From positions 240,514 to 304,513 of the forward strand of contig NZ_JAERJD010000006.1 in assembly GCF_018257795.1 (NCBI RefSeq): a stretch of DNA of 64,000 bases. The letters run 5' to 3'. Positions 1 to 9,369 of this stretch are shown here, piece by piece (the stretch's first letter is position 1; each line of letters begins with the position of its first letter). The DNA comes from Citrobacter sp. JGM124 (GTDB taxonomy: Bacteria; Pseudomonadota; Gammaproteobacteria; Enterobacterales; Enterobacteriaceae). Under the pieces are notes generated by a model. That model did not search any database, had not been told where the DNA came from, and saw only the letters and a list, made by a program, of their open reading frames with translations. The translations under genes were made by a program, and so were the position numbers.

Positions 1-593
1 TTCATACTGCTCCTGTTATTCAATGGTGAACTGAGCGCAAATATAACGCCAGAATAGCCTGGAACCTTCAGCAAATTTAGTCATCAGTTAACAGGTTTAT
101 CCGGAGATTCAGATGGCCGTCTGGAGCCCAGGAGCATAAAACCTGGCGTTACCACTGAATCATCACCGCGAAAACAAATGTTGCCAGAACACTGGAAATG
201 CTGCGGCCATCACCTGACCGTCATGATTAATCCCCCTCTTTCCGGCACCTGAATGGGTTCACTCAACAGGGAAATCATACTGATAATACGGCATTTTTTT
301 CGTTGTAATATTTATATAATATTTGTCATCAATGATTACGGTTATTATGGTGATACCATGCCATACCTTATGAAATATCCGTCAAAAAATACCTCCTTAT
401 TATTGTGAACTCCCCCCATCGATATGGCTTAATTATTGTGGAAAATGTGACCTCACCCCCCTTATGTATTAGCAAATATCACAACGGATATTCATTGATA
501 TGAAAAAAATATTCGCTTGCTGTTATACCACCTCAGCCCTTTGATACTGGGAAATGCCTTCCCATACGGAAGACAAGGATATTTGTTTATCGG
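1..593. other. Non-coding region upstream of proU
   Basis: No convincing gene is present in the first ~600 bases. The stretch is A+T-rich in its second half, carries several C-runs, and the only open frame of note (517-717) overlaps the proU promoter and has no ribosome binding site. In E. coli the long region upstream of proV is an H-NS-sensitive control region; the A+T richness here would fit that, but this is inference. Confidence 0.6.
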
Positions 594-604
594 CAAATTG
601 AGGG

Positions 605-632
605 TTGCCTCAGATTTTCGATATGTTAGGGT
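605..632 (+). promoter_or_regulatory. proU main promoter (proV P2-like)
   Basis: TTGCCT at 605-610 is separated by 16 bases from TAGGGT at 627-632. The surrounding bases (TTGCCTCAGATT, then ATGTTAGGGT) closely resemble the sigma-70 osmoregulated P2 promoter of E. coli proU as I remember it, and the position about 70 bases upstream of the proV start also agrees. The suboptimal -10 fits a promoter that depends on osmotic conditions. Confidence 0.75.
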
Positions 633-701
633 ATATAGCGACCACTATTTCTCATCAGGAATATCCATATATAAATCAAAATACAGGAAGCTGTTTATTG
701 C

Positions 702-1898
702 ATGGCAATTAAATTAGAAGTAAAAAATTTATATAAAATATTTGGCGAGCACCCACAGCGTGCGTTTAAGTATATTGAAAAAGGCATATCAAAAAGCGAA
801 TTACTGGAAAAAACAGGGCTGTCGCTTGGCGTTAAAGACGCCAGTCTGACCATTGAAGAAGGCGAGATATTCGTCATCATGGGGCTATCCGGTTCAGGAA
901 AATCCACCATGGTTCGCCTTCTCAATCGCCTGATTGAACCGACCCGTGGCCAGGTAATGATTGATGGTGTTGATATTGCAAAAATATCGGATGCGGAACT
1001 TCGTGAGGTCCGTAAAAATAAGATAGCAATGGTCTTCCAGTCATTTGCTCTTATGCCTCATATGACAGTCCTGAATAATGCCGCTTTCGGTATGGAGCTG
1101 GCTGGTATTCCTGTTGCTGAACGTCAGGAAAAAGCATTAGATGCACTGCGCCAGGTAGGACTCGATAATTATGCTCATGCTTATCCCGATGAACTTTCCG
1201 GCGGTATGCGACAACGTGTTGGTCTGGCTCGGGCTCTGGCTATTAATCCAGACATATTATTAATGGATGAAGCATTCTCAGCACTCGATCCATTAATTCG
1301 TACTGAAATGCAAGATGAGCTAATTAACCTACAATCCAGACATCAACGTACCATTGTTTTTATCTCTCATGATCTCGATGAAGCAATGCGCATTGGTGAC
1401 AGAATTGCCATCATGCAAGGTGGTGAAGTGATACAGGTGGGCACACCTGATGAAATTCTGAATAATCCTGCTAATGATTACGTACGCACCTTTTTCAGGG
1501 GCGTGGATATTAGTCAGGTCTTTAGCGCCAAAGATATTGCCCGTCGTAACCCAGCAGGATTGTTACGTAAAACCGCCGGTTTTGGTCCCCGTTCTGCACT
1601 GAAATTATTGCAAGATGAAGATCGCGAGTATGGCTATGTTATTGAGCGCGACCAAAAGTTCCTTGGCATTGTTTCCACTGATTCAATAAAAGCTGCTCTT
1701 GCCGCAGGCCAGGGACTTGATGCCGCTTTTCTGGAAGATCCCGCACCGGTCTCAGCAGAAACGCCCCTCAGTGAGTTGCTCTCTCATGTAGGCCAGTCAG
1801 CCTGCTCAGTTCCAGTTATCGGAGAGAATCAACAGTATATCGGTGTCATCTCGAAAGGGGTGTTATTGCAAGCATTAGACCGTGAGGGGAGCCAATAA
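702..1898 (+). CDS. proV: Glycine betaine/proline ABC transporter ATP-binding protein ProV
   Basis: ProV is the ATPase of the ProVWX (ProU) importer, which takes up glycine betaine and proline betaine during osmotic stress. The 398-residue protein has Walker A at about residues 61-69 (GLSGSGKST), the ABC signature LSGGMRQR at 165-172, a Walker B motif ending LLMDEA just after, and a C-terminal CBS-type region from about 280 onward that in this family senses ionic strength. The length is that of the E. coli protein (about 400). The ATG has AGGAAG upstream, and the stop overlaps the proW start by one base (TAATG), which indicates translational coupling. It is the first gene of proVWX. Confidence 0.97.
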   Translation: MAIKLEVKNLYKIFGEHPQRAFKYIEKGISKSELLEKTGLSLGVKDASLTIEEGEIFVIMGLSGSGKSTMVRLLNRLIEPTRGQVMIDGVDIAKISDAELREVRKNKIAMVFQSFALMPHMTVLNNAAFGMELAGIPVAERQEKALDALRQVGLDNYAHAYPDELSGGMRQRVGLARALAINPDILLMDEAFSALDPLIRTEMQDELINLQSRHQRTIVFISHDLDEAMRIGDRIAIMQGGEVIQVGTPDEILNNPANDYVRTFFRGVDISQVFSAKDIARRNPAGLLRKTAGFGPRSALKLLQDEDREYGYVIERDQKFLGIVSTDSIKAALAAGQGLDAAFLEDPAPVSAETPLSELLSHVGQSACSVPVIGENQQYIGVISKGVLLQALDREGSQ

Positions 1899-2986
1899 TG
1901 AGTGATGCAGCGAATCCGTGGGATACCGGTAGTGAAGCAGTACAGAACACTGCCGCTTCAGAAGATGCATGGGGCAGCGCAGGTGCTGATGCCGCCCATA
2001 CGACAGCAACAAATGCCGCCAGCAGTGCAAATGACTGGCTGACGTCAACCGCTGATACACCCGTAGAACATTTTAATATCCTTGATCCTTTTCATAAGAC
2101 ACTGATCCCGCTTGATTCATGGGTCACTCAAGGAATCGACTGGGTTGTAACACATTTTCGTCCGTTGTTTCAGGGAATACGTGTCCCGGTTGATTATATT
2201 CTGAGTGGCTTTCAACAAGCCTTGCTGGGGATGCCTTCCGCTGTCGCCATTATTCTGTTTGCGCTTATCGCCTGGCAGATGTCAAGCCTTGGTATGGGGG
2301 TGGCAACACTCATATCACTGATAGCCATTGGTGCAATCGGGGCCTGGTCACAAGCAATGGTCACGCTGGCACTGGTGCTTACAGCGCTCTTCTTCTGCGC
2401 AATAATAGGTTTGCCGATGGGGATCTGGCTGGCACGCAGTGACAGAGCCGCAAAAATAATCCGACCGTTGCTGGATGCTATGCAGACCACACCGGCCTTC
2501 GTTTACTTGGTACCTATCGTTATGCTGTTTGGTATCGGTAATGTCCCGGGGGTGGTGGTTACCATTATCTTTGCCCTACCCCCTATTGTGCGTTTAACCA
2601 TCCTGGGGATAAAACAAGTCCCTGAAGATTTAATCGAGGCAGCACGCTCATTTGGTGCCAGTCCACGCCAAATGTTATTTAAGGTTCAGCTACCACTGGC
2701 GATGCCAACGATTATGGCTGGCGTTAACCAGACACTCATGCTTGCCCTGTCCATGGTCGTCATCGCATCAATGATTGCGGTTGGTGGTTTAGGTCAGATG
2801 GTACTGCGCGGTATCGGCCGCCTGGATATGGGGCTGGCTACCGTTGGCGGTGTCGGGATTGTTATCCTTGCCATCATCCTTGACCGTTTAACCCAGTCTA
2901 TTGGTCGTGATGCACGCGCCAAAGGCAACCGTCGCTGGTATACCACCGGCCCACTGGGTTTAGTTACCCGTCCCTTCATTAAATAA
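1898..2986 (+). CDS. proW: Glycine betaine/proline ABC transporter permease ProW
   Basis: ProW is the inner-membrane permease of the ProU importer. The first ~95 residues are an Ala/Thr/Ser/Asp-rich extramembrane segment typical of enterobacterial ProW. Hydrophobic helices follow from about residue 100 to 330. The conserved ATPase-contacting EAA loop starts at about residue 247 ([10 protein letters not shown]). The 362-residue length is close to the E. coli protein. The gene overlaps the last base of proV and is followed after 61 bases by proX. No defects are visible. Confidence 0.97.
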   Translation: MSDAANPWDTGSEAVQNTAASEDAWGSAGADAAHTTATNAASSANDWLTSTADTPVEHFNILDPFHKTLIPLDSWVTQGIDWVVTHFRPLFQGIRVPVDYILSGFQQALLGMPSAVAIILFALIAWQMSSLGMGVATLISLIAIGAIGAWSQAMVTLALVLTALFFCAIIGLPMGIWLARSDRAAKIIRPLLDAMQTTPAFVYLVPIVMLFGIGNVPGVVVTIIFALPPIVRLTILGIKQVPEDLIEAARSFGASPRQMLFKVQLPLAMPTIMAGVNQTLMLALSMVVIASMIAVGGLGQMVLRGIGRLDMGLATVGGVGIVILAIILDRLTQSIGRDARAKGNRRWYTTGPLGLVTRPFIK

Positions 2987-3047
2987 GCCTGAGTGGCGGT
3001 GATAAACCGCCATTCCCGCCCATATCACAACATAAAAAGGAATAACG

Positions 3048-4046
3048 ATGCGACATACCGCGATTCTAGCCACGGCTTTTGCGACACTCGTTACCACTAG
3101 CCCCCTGACCTTTGCAGCCGACTTGCCGGGCAAAGGTATCACCGTACAGCCAGTACAAAGTACCATTGCTGAAGAAACCTTCCAGACCCTTCTCGTGAGC
3201 AGAGCCCTGGAGAAACTGGGTTATACTGTCAGCAAACCTAGCGAAGTGGACTATAACGTCGGCTATACTTCTATTGCCTCCGGCGATGCAACGTTCACCG
3301 CCGTTAACTGGCAGCCGCTGCATGATGACATGTACGCAGCCGCTGGTGGCGACAAAAAGTTTTATCGTGAAGGTACCTACGTCACAGGTGCAGCACAAGG
3401 CTATCTGATTGATAAAAAGACCGCTGATCAATATAAAATTACCAATATTGAACAACTGAAGGATCCGAATATTGCCAAGCTGTTTTCCCGAAATGGTGAA
3501 GGTAAAGCAGAACTTACAGGTTGTTCACCTGGCTGGGGTTGTGAGGCAGTCATCAATCACCAGAACACCGCTTATGGTCTGGAAAAAACGGTGAATGTAA
3601 ACCACGGTAACTATTCTGCCATGATGGCGGATACCATTTCTCGGTTCAAAGAAGGCAAGTCCATCCTGTACTATACTTGGACACCTTACTGGATCAGTGA
3701 TGTCCTGAAACCGGGTAAAGAAGTGGTTTGGTTACAAGTTCCATTCTCCTCCCTGCCAGGGGAACAAAAAGACATTGATACCAAACTACCGAACGGTGCC
3801 AATTACGGCTTCCCAGTGAACACGATGCATATCGTGGCCAACAAACAGTGGGCTGAAAAGAATCCACAAGCGGCAAAACTGTTCTCTGTGATGAAACTGC
3901 CACTGGCTGATATCAATGCACAGAATGCCATGATGCATGAAGGGAAATCTTCAGAAGCAGATATCAATAATCACGTTAATGGCTGGATTAAGGCGCACCA
4001 GGCTCAGTTCGATGGTTGGATTAAAGAAGCATTAGCTGCTAAATAA
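3048..4046 (+). CDS. proX: Glycine betaine-binding periplasmic protein ProX
   Basis: ProX is the periplasmic substrate-binding protein of ProU. It has a Sec signal peptide (cleavage expected after TFA, about residue 23) and then a mature part that begins [10 protein letters not shown] as in E. coli. Trp-rich ligand-pocket segments are recognisable ([22 protein letters not shown]), as is the disulfide pair in GCSPGWGCE. The 332-residue length agrees with the family. The RBS AAAAAGGA lies just upstream of the ATG. A strong terminator follows the gene, so proVWX ends here. Confidence 0.97.
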   Translation: MRHTAILATAFATLVTTSPLTFAADLPGKGITVQPVQSTIAEETFQTLLVSRALEKLGYTVSKPSEVDYNVGYTSIASGDATFTAVNWQPLHDDMYAAAGGDKKFYREGTYVTGAAQGYLIDKKTADQYKITNIEQLKDPNIAKLFSRNGEGKAELTGCSPGWGCEAVINHQNTAYGLEKTVNVNHGNYSAMMADTISRFKEGKSILYYTWTPYWISDVLKPGKEVVWLQVPFSSLPGEQKDIDTKLPNGANYGFPVNTMHIVANKQWAEKNPQAAKLFSVMKLPLADINAQNAMMHEGKSSEADINNHVNGWIKAHQAQFDGWIKEALAAK

Positions 4047-4082
4047 TCAGCACAGTAAGCACTGAACGATACGCTGAAATCG

Positions 4083-4122
4083 GACAGACAGGGCAAGCAT
4101 GCTCTGTCTGTCTTTAATTTTT
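4083..4122 (+). terminator. Rho-independent terminator of proVWX
   Basis: A 12-bp stem (GACAGACAGGGC at 4083-4094 with GCTCTGTCTGTC at 4101-4112, one G-U pair) with a 6-base loop is followed by TTTAATTTTT. It starts 36 bases after the proX stop. Confidence 0.9.
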
Positions 4123-4260
4123 AGATAACCACAATAACAATTAGTTAGTTAAGTGCGATGCAAAAATTGTCATCATAACCGCACAAACTAACACCCATAT
4201 TATCTTTGCCTGACCGATTTATTGGTTATTATTCGTCTCCTTTATGGCAAGCGAAAATCA

Positions 4261-5451
4261 ATGAAAACAACAATGAAAACACCTCAACCGGAACTCAGCA
4301 GCACACTTATCGTCCTGATGTCTGTGGCTACCGGGCTGGCTGTAGCCAGCAATTATTATGCACAACCTCTGCTTGATACCATTGCCAATGCTTTCTCGCT
4401 TTCAATCAATCAGGCGGGGTTTATTGTAACGGCGGCACAACTGGGCTATGCCGCCGGGTTACTCTTCCTGGTGCCACTCGGGGATATGTTTGAACGCCGT
4501 GGTTTGATTGTCACCATGACCCTGCTGGCTGCTGGAGGAATGTTGATTACTGCCAGTAGTCAGTCATTGTGGGTGATGATCCTCGGCACGGCTCTGACGG
4601 GGCTTTTCTCCGTCGTTGCCCAGATCCTTGTTCCTCTGGCTGCAACCCTGTCTGAACCAGCAAAACGAGGAAAAGTGGTCGGCACCATCATGAGTGGGTT
4701 ACTGCTGGGTATTTTACTGGCCCGTACTGTGGCTGGGGTACTCGCCAGTATCGGGGGCTGGCGTACCGTATACTGGGTTGCCAGTGTCTTAATGATTCTG
4801 ATGGCAGTGGCCTTATGGCGCGGTTTACCTCGGGTTAAACACGAAAATCATTTAAGCTACCAACAACTTCTGTTATCTGTTTTCACTCTTTTCACACAGA
4901 ATTCGCTGTTAAGAACCCGGGCGTTATTGGGTTGCCTGACCTTCGCTAATTTCAGTGTTCTCTGGACATCAATGGCTTTCCTGCTCTCAGCGCCTCCCTT
5001 TAATTATTCTGATGCAACTATTGGGTTGTTTGGCCTGGTCGGTGCGGCAGGCGCTCTGGGTGCTCGCCCGGCTGGCAGTTTGTCAGATAAAGGCAAGTCA
5101 CACCTCACAACGAGCTTTGGTTTGCTGCTACTCTTTCTTTCATGGGGTATTACAGCCTCAGGCCAGTTCTCCGTGATCGCTCTGATTATCGGTATCCTGA
5201 TCCTTGACCTTACGGTACAGGGAGTGCATATCACTAACCAAAGTGTGATTTACCATGTGATGCCAGAAGCCCGTAGTCGCCTGACGGCAGGTTATATGAC
5301 CAGCTACTTTATTGGTGGTGCGGCAGGGTCGCTGATTTCTGCAGCGGCTTATCAGCATGCGGGCTGGACAGGAGTCTGTATTGCTGGGGGGACCCTCTCT
5401 TTACTCAGTCTGCTGGTCTGGTGGCAGGGATACCATAAACAACCGATATAA
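4261..5451 (+). CDS. ygaY: MFS transporter, YgaY-type (intact)
   Basis: This is a 12-helix major facilitator family exporter, probably for small drug-like or sugar-type compounds; the substrate is unknown. The 396-residue protein begins MKTTMKTPQPEL. The loop motif after helix 2 is visible as LGDMFERRGLI, and a paired GDxxxRR-like signature recurs in the second half (SLSDKGKSHL). Position right after proX and before emrR matches ygaY in E. coli, which is a pseudogene in K-12; here the frame is complete. The upstream TTG at 4222 is unlikely to be the start. A weak Shine-Dalgarno lies ahead of the ATG at 4261; ATG 4273 is an alternative. Confidence 0.8.
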   Translation: MKTTMKTPQPELSSTLIVLMSVATGLAVASNYYAQPLLDTIANAFSLSINQAGFIVTAAQLGYAAGLLFLVPLGDMFERRGLIVTMTLLAAGGMLITASSQSLWVMILGTALTGLFSVVAQILVPLAATLSEPAKRGKVVGTIMSGLLLGILLARTVAGVLASIGGWRTVYWVASVLMILMAVALWRGLPRVKHENHLSYQQLLLSVFTLFTQNSLLRTRALLGCLTFANFSVLWTSMAFLLSAPPFNYSDATIGLFGLVGAAGALGARPAGSLSDKGKSHLTTSFGLLLLFLSWGITASGQFSVIALIIGILILDLTVQGVHITNQSVIYHVMPEARSRLTAGYMTSYFIGGAAGSLISAAAYQHAGWTGVCIAGGTLSLLSLLVWWQGYHKQPI

Positions 5452-5698
5452 GTAGGGGCACGGGTCAGAATACCCGATTGCACCCTCAGTTAAGGTTGCC
5501 GGATGGCTATTCTGCCCCCCATCATTCTGCGATGGCGCTGAATAACACGTACTTACAGTACAATGCATAATAATGGGGAAAATCAAGCCACAATGATTTA
5601 TCTACCGTTGAAAGTGCAATGGTTGTTTCATCCAGAATAAAGCCCAGAAAAACCGTATTCAAACGTATATAAACGTATGTTTTTGTATAACCCAGACA
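5452..5698. other. Intergenic region ygaY-emrR
   Basis: About 300 bases separate ygaY from emrR. E. coli carries ygaZ and ygaH (an L-valine exporter pair) here; neither is present. The octamer AAACGTAT occurs twice about 10 bases apart near 5661-5677. No gene is visible. Confidence 0.6.
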
Positions 5699-5727
5699 TT
5701 TACTTTATTTGTAACTATCGTTACTAT
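5699..5727 (+). promoter_or_regulatory. emrRAB promoter
   Basis: TTTACT (5699-5704) and TACTAT (5722-5727) are separated by 17 bases and lie 31 bases upstream of the emrR ATG. By analogy with E. coli, where EmrR represses its own operon, EmrR would bind near this promoter; the exact operator cannot be defined by eye. Confidence 0.65.
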
Positions 5728-5757
5728 ACCGAACGAAACTAATGAGGTAATACCCTA

Positions 5758-6276
5758 ATGGATAGTTCGTTTTCTCCTATTGAACAGATGCTTGCCAACC
5801 GTGCTGAACGTTGCAAAGATTTTCCTTACCAGGAAATTCTCCTGACACGTTTGTGTATGCATATGCAAAGTAAGTTGCTGGAAAATCGTAATAAGATGTT
5901 GAAGGCACAGGGGATAAACGAAACACTCTTCATGGCGTTAATCACTTTAGAAGCTCAGGAAAACCAGAGTATTCAACCTTCAGAGTTAAGCAGCGCTTTA
6001 GGTTCATCACGTACTAATGCCACTCGCGTTGCTGATGAGCTGGAAAAGCGGGGCTGGATTGAGCGCCGGGAAAGTGATAACGACCGCCGCTGTTTACATT
6101 TACAGCTGACGGAGGAGGGATACGCATTCTTAAATCAGTTACTGCCCCCCCAACATCGTTGCCTGCACCAAATTTGGTCATCGCTTAATGAAGATGAAAA
6201 AAATCAGCTCGAAACCATTACTCGCAAGCTACTTACTCGCCTTGACCAAATGGATAAAGAGTCACAGCCAGGTTAA
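5758..6276 (+). CDS. emrR: MarR-family repressor of the EmrAB pump
   Basis: EmrR (MprA) is a MarR-type winged-helix repressor that releases the emr promoter when hydrophobic uncouplers or drugs bind. The protein has 172 residues (E. coli about 176). The winged helix spans roughly residues 75-125, with the recognition segment [18 protein letters not shown] and the wing [11 protein letters not shown]. The ATG follows GAGGT at good spacing. It is the first gene of emrRAB, with a 137-base gap before emrA that holds a small hairpin. Confidence 0.95.
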   Translation: MDSSFSPIEQMLANRAERCKDFPYQEILLTRLCMHMQSKLLENRNKMLKAQGINETLFMALITLEAQENQSIQPSELSSALGSSRTNATRVADELEKRGWIERRESDNDRRCLHLQLTEEGYAFLNQLLPPQHRCLHQIWSSLNEDEKNQLETITRKLLTRLDQMDKESQPG

Positions 6277-6358
6277 TGAAGCCTGTTGAATGGTATTTAT
6301 TACCTTAAAGTACACCTATCCTTAATTTCTCTGAAACTGACAGGTCTGATAAGACCGA

Positions 6359-6384
6359 TTGAACTGTCTTGCCAGATAGTTCAA
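6359..6384 (+). other. Hairpin between emrR and emrA
   Basis: TTGAACT (6359-6365) and AGTTCAA (6378-6384) form a perfect 7-bp stem with a 12-base loop. There is no T-run after it, so it is more likely an mRNA processing or stability element than a terminator. Confidence 0.4.
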
Positions 6385-6413
6385 TGAAAAATCATCAATA
6401 AGTGGAGATAAAC

Positions 6414-7583
6414 ATGAGTGCAAATGCGGAGACGACGACCCCGCAGCAACCGAGCAGGAAAAAAAAACGTAAGAGTATTCTTCTCGTTTTAACCTTCATG
6501 TTTGTTGCTATTGCCGTGGCATATGGCGTCTATTGGTTTTTAGTATTAAGACACTACCAGGAGACTGATGACTCGTATGTATCGGGAAATCAGGTGCAGA
6601 TCATGGCACAGGTATCCGGTAGCGTAACGAAAGTCTGGGCGGAAGATACGGATTTCGTTAAACAGGGCGATACCCTGGTCAGTCTTGATCCTGCTGATGC
6701 TGAACAAGCCTTTGAAAAAGCACAAACTCAGCTGGCGTCCAGTGTACGCCAGACACACCAGTTGATGATCAACAGCAAACAGTACCAGGCGAATATTGAG
6801 CTACAAAAAACAGCACTCGCCAAAGCCCAGCATGATTTAAACCGTCGTATTCCACTGGGGGATGCCAATCTGATTGGCCGTGAGGAGCTTCAACACGCCC
6901 GTGATGCGGTGGCCAGTGCCCAGGCAGAGCTGGATGTCGCCGTTCAGCAATACAATGCGAATCAAGCGATGATCTTAGGCTCACGCCTTGAAGATCAACC
7001 GGTGATTAAGCAGGCGGCAGCCCAAGTCCGAGATGCCTGGATGGCGCTACAACGGACAACCATCATTAGTCCAATGACAGGCTATGTCTCTCAGCGTGCG
7101 GTGCAGGTAGGTTCACAAATTACCCCTGCCACGCCGTTAATGGCCGTTGTTCCTGCTCAAGGCATGTGGGTTGATGCAAACTTTAAAGAGACTCAGCTGG
7201 CGAATATCCGTATTGGTCAGCCAGCAACCGTAGTGACTGACATGTACGGTGATGATGTCGTATTCACCGGTACAGTTGTGGGTCTGGATATGGGAACCGG
7301 GAGCGCATTCTCTTTACTCCCAGCACAAAATGCCACCGGTAACTGGATTAAGGTTGTTCAGCGACTTCCGGTACGTATAGCGTTAGATGAAAAACAGATC
7401 ACTGAGCATCCACTGCGCATCGGTCTGTCAGCCTTAGTGAGTGTCAATACTTCTGACAGAAATGGGGCGGTATTGTCATCACAAATCCGCACGACTCCGG
7501 TATACGAAAGTAATGCTCGCGTGCTTGATATGACCCCGGTCAATACGCTCATCGACCAGATTATTCAGGCCAATGCGGGTTAA
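6414..7583 (+). CDS. emrA: Multidrug efflux membrane-fusion protein EmrA
   Basis: EmrA is the periplasmic adaptor that links the EmrB pump to an outer-membrane channel (TolC in E. coli). The 389-residue protein starts MSANAETTTPQQ, like the E. coli protein (390). A single N-terminal membrane helix (about residues 22-46) follows a Lys/Arg-rich cytoplasmic tail, then come the first biotinyl-lipoyl half (about 55-90), a long coiled-coil hairpin (about 95-205), the second lipoyl half and a beta-barrel domain. The ATG at 6414 has GGAG eight bases upstream; an in-frame GTG at 6402 is less likely. It is cotranscribed with emrB 15 bases downstream. Confidence 0.95.
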   Translation: MSANAETTTPQQPSRKKKRKSILLVLTFMFVAIAVAYGVYWFLVLRHYQETDDSYVSGNQVQIMAQVSGSVTKVWAEDTDFVKQGDTLVSLDPADAEQAFEKAQTQLASSVRQTHQLMINSKQYQANIELQKTALAKAQHDLNRRIPLGDANLIGREELQHARDAVASAQAELDVAVQQYNANQAMILGSRLEDQPVIKQAAAQVRDAWMALQRTTIISPMTGYVSQRAVQVGSQITPATPLMAVVPAQGMWVDANFKETQLANIRIGQPATVVTDMYGDDVVFTGTVVGLDMGTGSAFSLLPAQNATGNWIKVVQRLPVRIALDEKQITEHPLRIGLSALVSVNTSDRNGAVLSSQIRTTPVYESNARVLDMTPVNTLIDQIIQANAG

Positions 7584-7598
7584 TCAATCGGAGGCTGT

Positions 7599-9134
7599 AT
7601 GGCACAACAAAAGCCGCTAGAGGGTGCATCCCTGGTCATTATGACCATCGCACTCTCATTGGCGACCTTTATGCAGGTGCTGGACTCCACGATTGCGAAC
7701 GTGGCAATTCCAACTATTGCAGGTAACCTTGGTTCATCACTGAACCAGGGGACTTGGGTTATTACCTCTTTTGGTGTCGCAAACGCTATTTCCATCCCGA
7801 TTACAGGCTGGCTCGCAAAAAGAATTGGTGAAGTAAAACTGTTTCTCTGGTCCACCACTCTGTTTGTTATCGCCTCATGGGCTTGTGGGATGTCAAGCAG
7901 CCTTGAGATGCTTATTTTCTTCCGTGTTATTCAGGGGCTGGTTGCCGGGCCATTAATCCCCTTGTCGCAAAGTTTATTACTGAACAACTATCCCCCGGCA
8001 AAGCGCAGCCTGGCTCTGGCATTGTGGTCTATGACCGTGGTAGTGGCCCCCATTTGTGGCCCTATTCTGGGGGGCTATATTAGTGATAATTATCACTGGG
8101 GTTGGATCTTCTTTATTAACATCCCTATCGGTGCCATTGTGGTTGCCCTGGCGCTGAAAACACTGCGAGATCGTGAAACACGTACTGAGCAGCGGCGTAT
8201 TGATGCTATTGGCCTTGGGTTATTGGTGATCGGGGTTGGCAGCCTTCAGGTCATGCTGGATCGAGGTAAGGAACTCAGCTGGTTTGAGTCTTCCGAGATT
8301 GTTATCCTTGCCGCTGTTGCGGTGGTCACGTTGACGTTTTTAGTGGTGTGGGAACTGACAGATAAAGAACCGATTGTCGATTTATCCCTGTTTAAGTCGC
8401 GTAACTTCACTGTGGGTTGTATTTGTATCAGTCTCGCCTACCTGATTTACTTCGGTGCCATTGTTTTACTTCCCCTGTTATTACAAGAGGTGTATGGCTA
8501 TACCGCCACCTGGGCAGGTTTGGCCTCTGCGCCGGTAGGACTGTTACCCGTGCTACTGTCGCCGATTATTGGTCGTTTTTCCCATAAGATTGATATGCGT
8601 CTTCTGGTGACATTCAGCTTTATTGTCTATGCCTTGTGCTTCTACTGGCGTGCCTACAGTTTTGAACCAGAAATGGACTTTGCTGCCGCTGCCTGGCCGC
8701 AGTTTGTTCAGGGGTTTGCTGTGGCATGTTTCTTTATGCCACTGACGGCAATAATTCTGTCTGGCTTACCGCCTGAAAGGCTGGCCGCAGCATCAAGCCT
8801 GTCAAACTTCCTGCGTACATTGGCAGGGTCTATTGGCACCTCAATTACCACAACCATGTGGAGTAATCGGGAGTCATTGCACCATTCGCACCTGACTGAG
8901 TCGATTACACCATATAACCCAAACTCGATTGAAGCCTACCAACAGCTGGAAAACTTAGGCATGAGCCATCAACAGGCTTCTGTCTATATTGCGCGGCAGA
9001 TAACCGAGCAAGGGTTGATTATCTCTGCCAATGAGATTTTCTGGATTTCTGGTGGCATATTTATTTTACTGATTGGCCTGGTCTGGTTTGCCAGACCTCC
9101 ATTTGGTGCTGGTAAAGGTGGCGGCGCTCACTAG
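7599..9134 (+). CDS. emrB: Multidrug efflux MFS transporter EmrB (DHA2 family)
   Basis: EmrB is the 14-helix proton-driven exporter of the EmrAB-TolC pump, which removes uncouplers and hydrophobic drugs. The 511-residue length equals the usual family size. The helix-1 signature MQVLDSTIANVAIPTI and the loop after helix 2 (GWLAKRIGEVKLF) are present. The GPxxGG motif of helix 5 appears as PICGPILGGY. GGAGG precedes the ATG. A terminator follows, so the operon ends here. Confidence 0.96.
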   Translation: MAQQKPLEGASLVIMTIALSLATFMQVLDSTIANVAIPTIAGNLGSSLNQGTWVITSFGVANAISIPITGWLAKRIGEVKLFLWSTTLFVIASWACGMSSSLEMLIFFRVIQGLVAGPLIPLSQSLLLNNYPPAKRSLALALWSMTVVVAPICGPILGGYISDNYHWGWIFFINIPIGAIVVALALKTLRDRETRTEQRRIDAIGLGLLVIGVGSLQVMLDRGKELSWFESSEIVILAAVAVVTLTFLVVWELTDKEPIVDLSLFKSRNFTVGCICISLAYLIYFGAIVLLPLLLQEVYGYTATWAGLASAPVGLLPVLLSPIIGRFSHKIDMRLLVTFSFIVYALCFYWRAYSFEPEMDFAAAAWPQFVQGFAVACFFMPLTAIILSGLPPERLAAASSLSNFLRTLAGSIGTSITTTMWSNRESLHHSHLTESITPYNPNSIEAYQQLENLGMSHQQASVYIARQITEQGLIISANEIFWISGGIFILLIGLVWFARPPFGAGKGGGAH

Positions 9135-9181
9135 CATTCAGGCTATTTTACCAGAAATAACATTATGTTAGTTATCACTTC

Positions 9182-9214
9182 AACGGGAAAGCTTTTGCTT
9201 TCCCGTTTCATTTT
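9182..9214 (+). terminator. Terminator of emrRAB
   Basis: AACGGGAAAGC (9182-9192) and GCTTTCCCGTT (9197-9207) form an 11-bp stem with a TTTT loop, followed by TCATTTT. Confidence 0.85.
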
Positions 9215-9369
9215 ATCCATATCTTCGATCTGCCCCCCAATCCCCCCCTCTCAATGACGTTCACGCAGACACTCAGGATGGCGATTTCTCAGGCTATGTT
9301 GGCAGTTTTGCGTGAGTATCCGGAGGCTTCCTCAGCCAGGATAGATATATCCAACCAAGGAGAGCCTGT

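Noticed and set aside
517..717. 66-residue open frame before proV
   Set aside because: It covers the proU promoter and the proV start and has no ribosome binding site.
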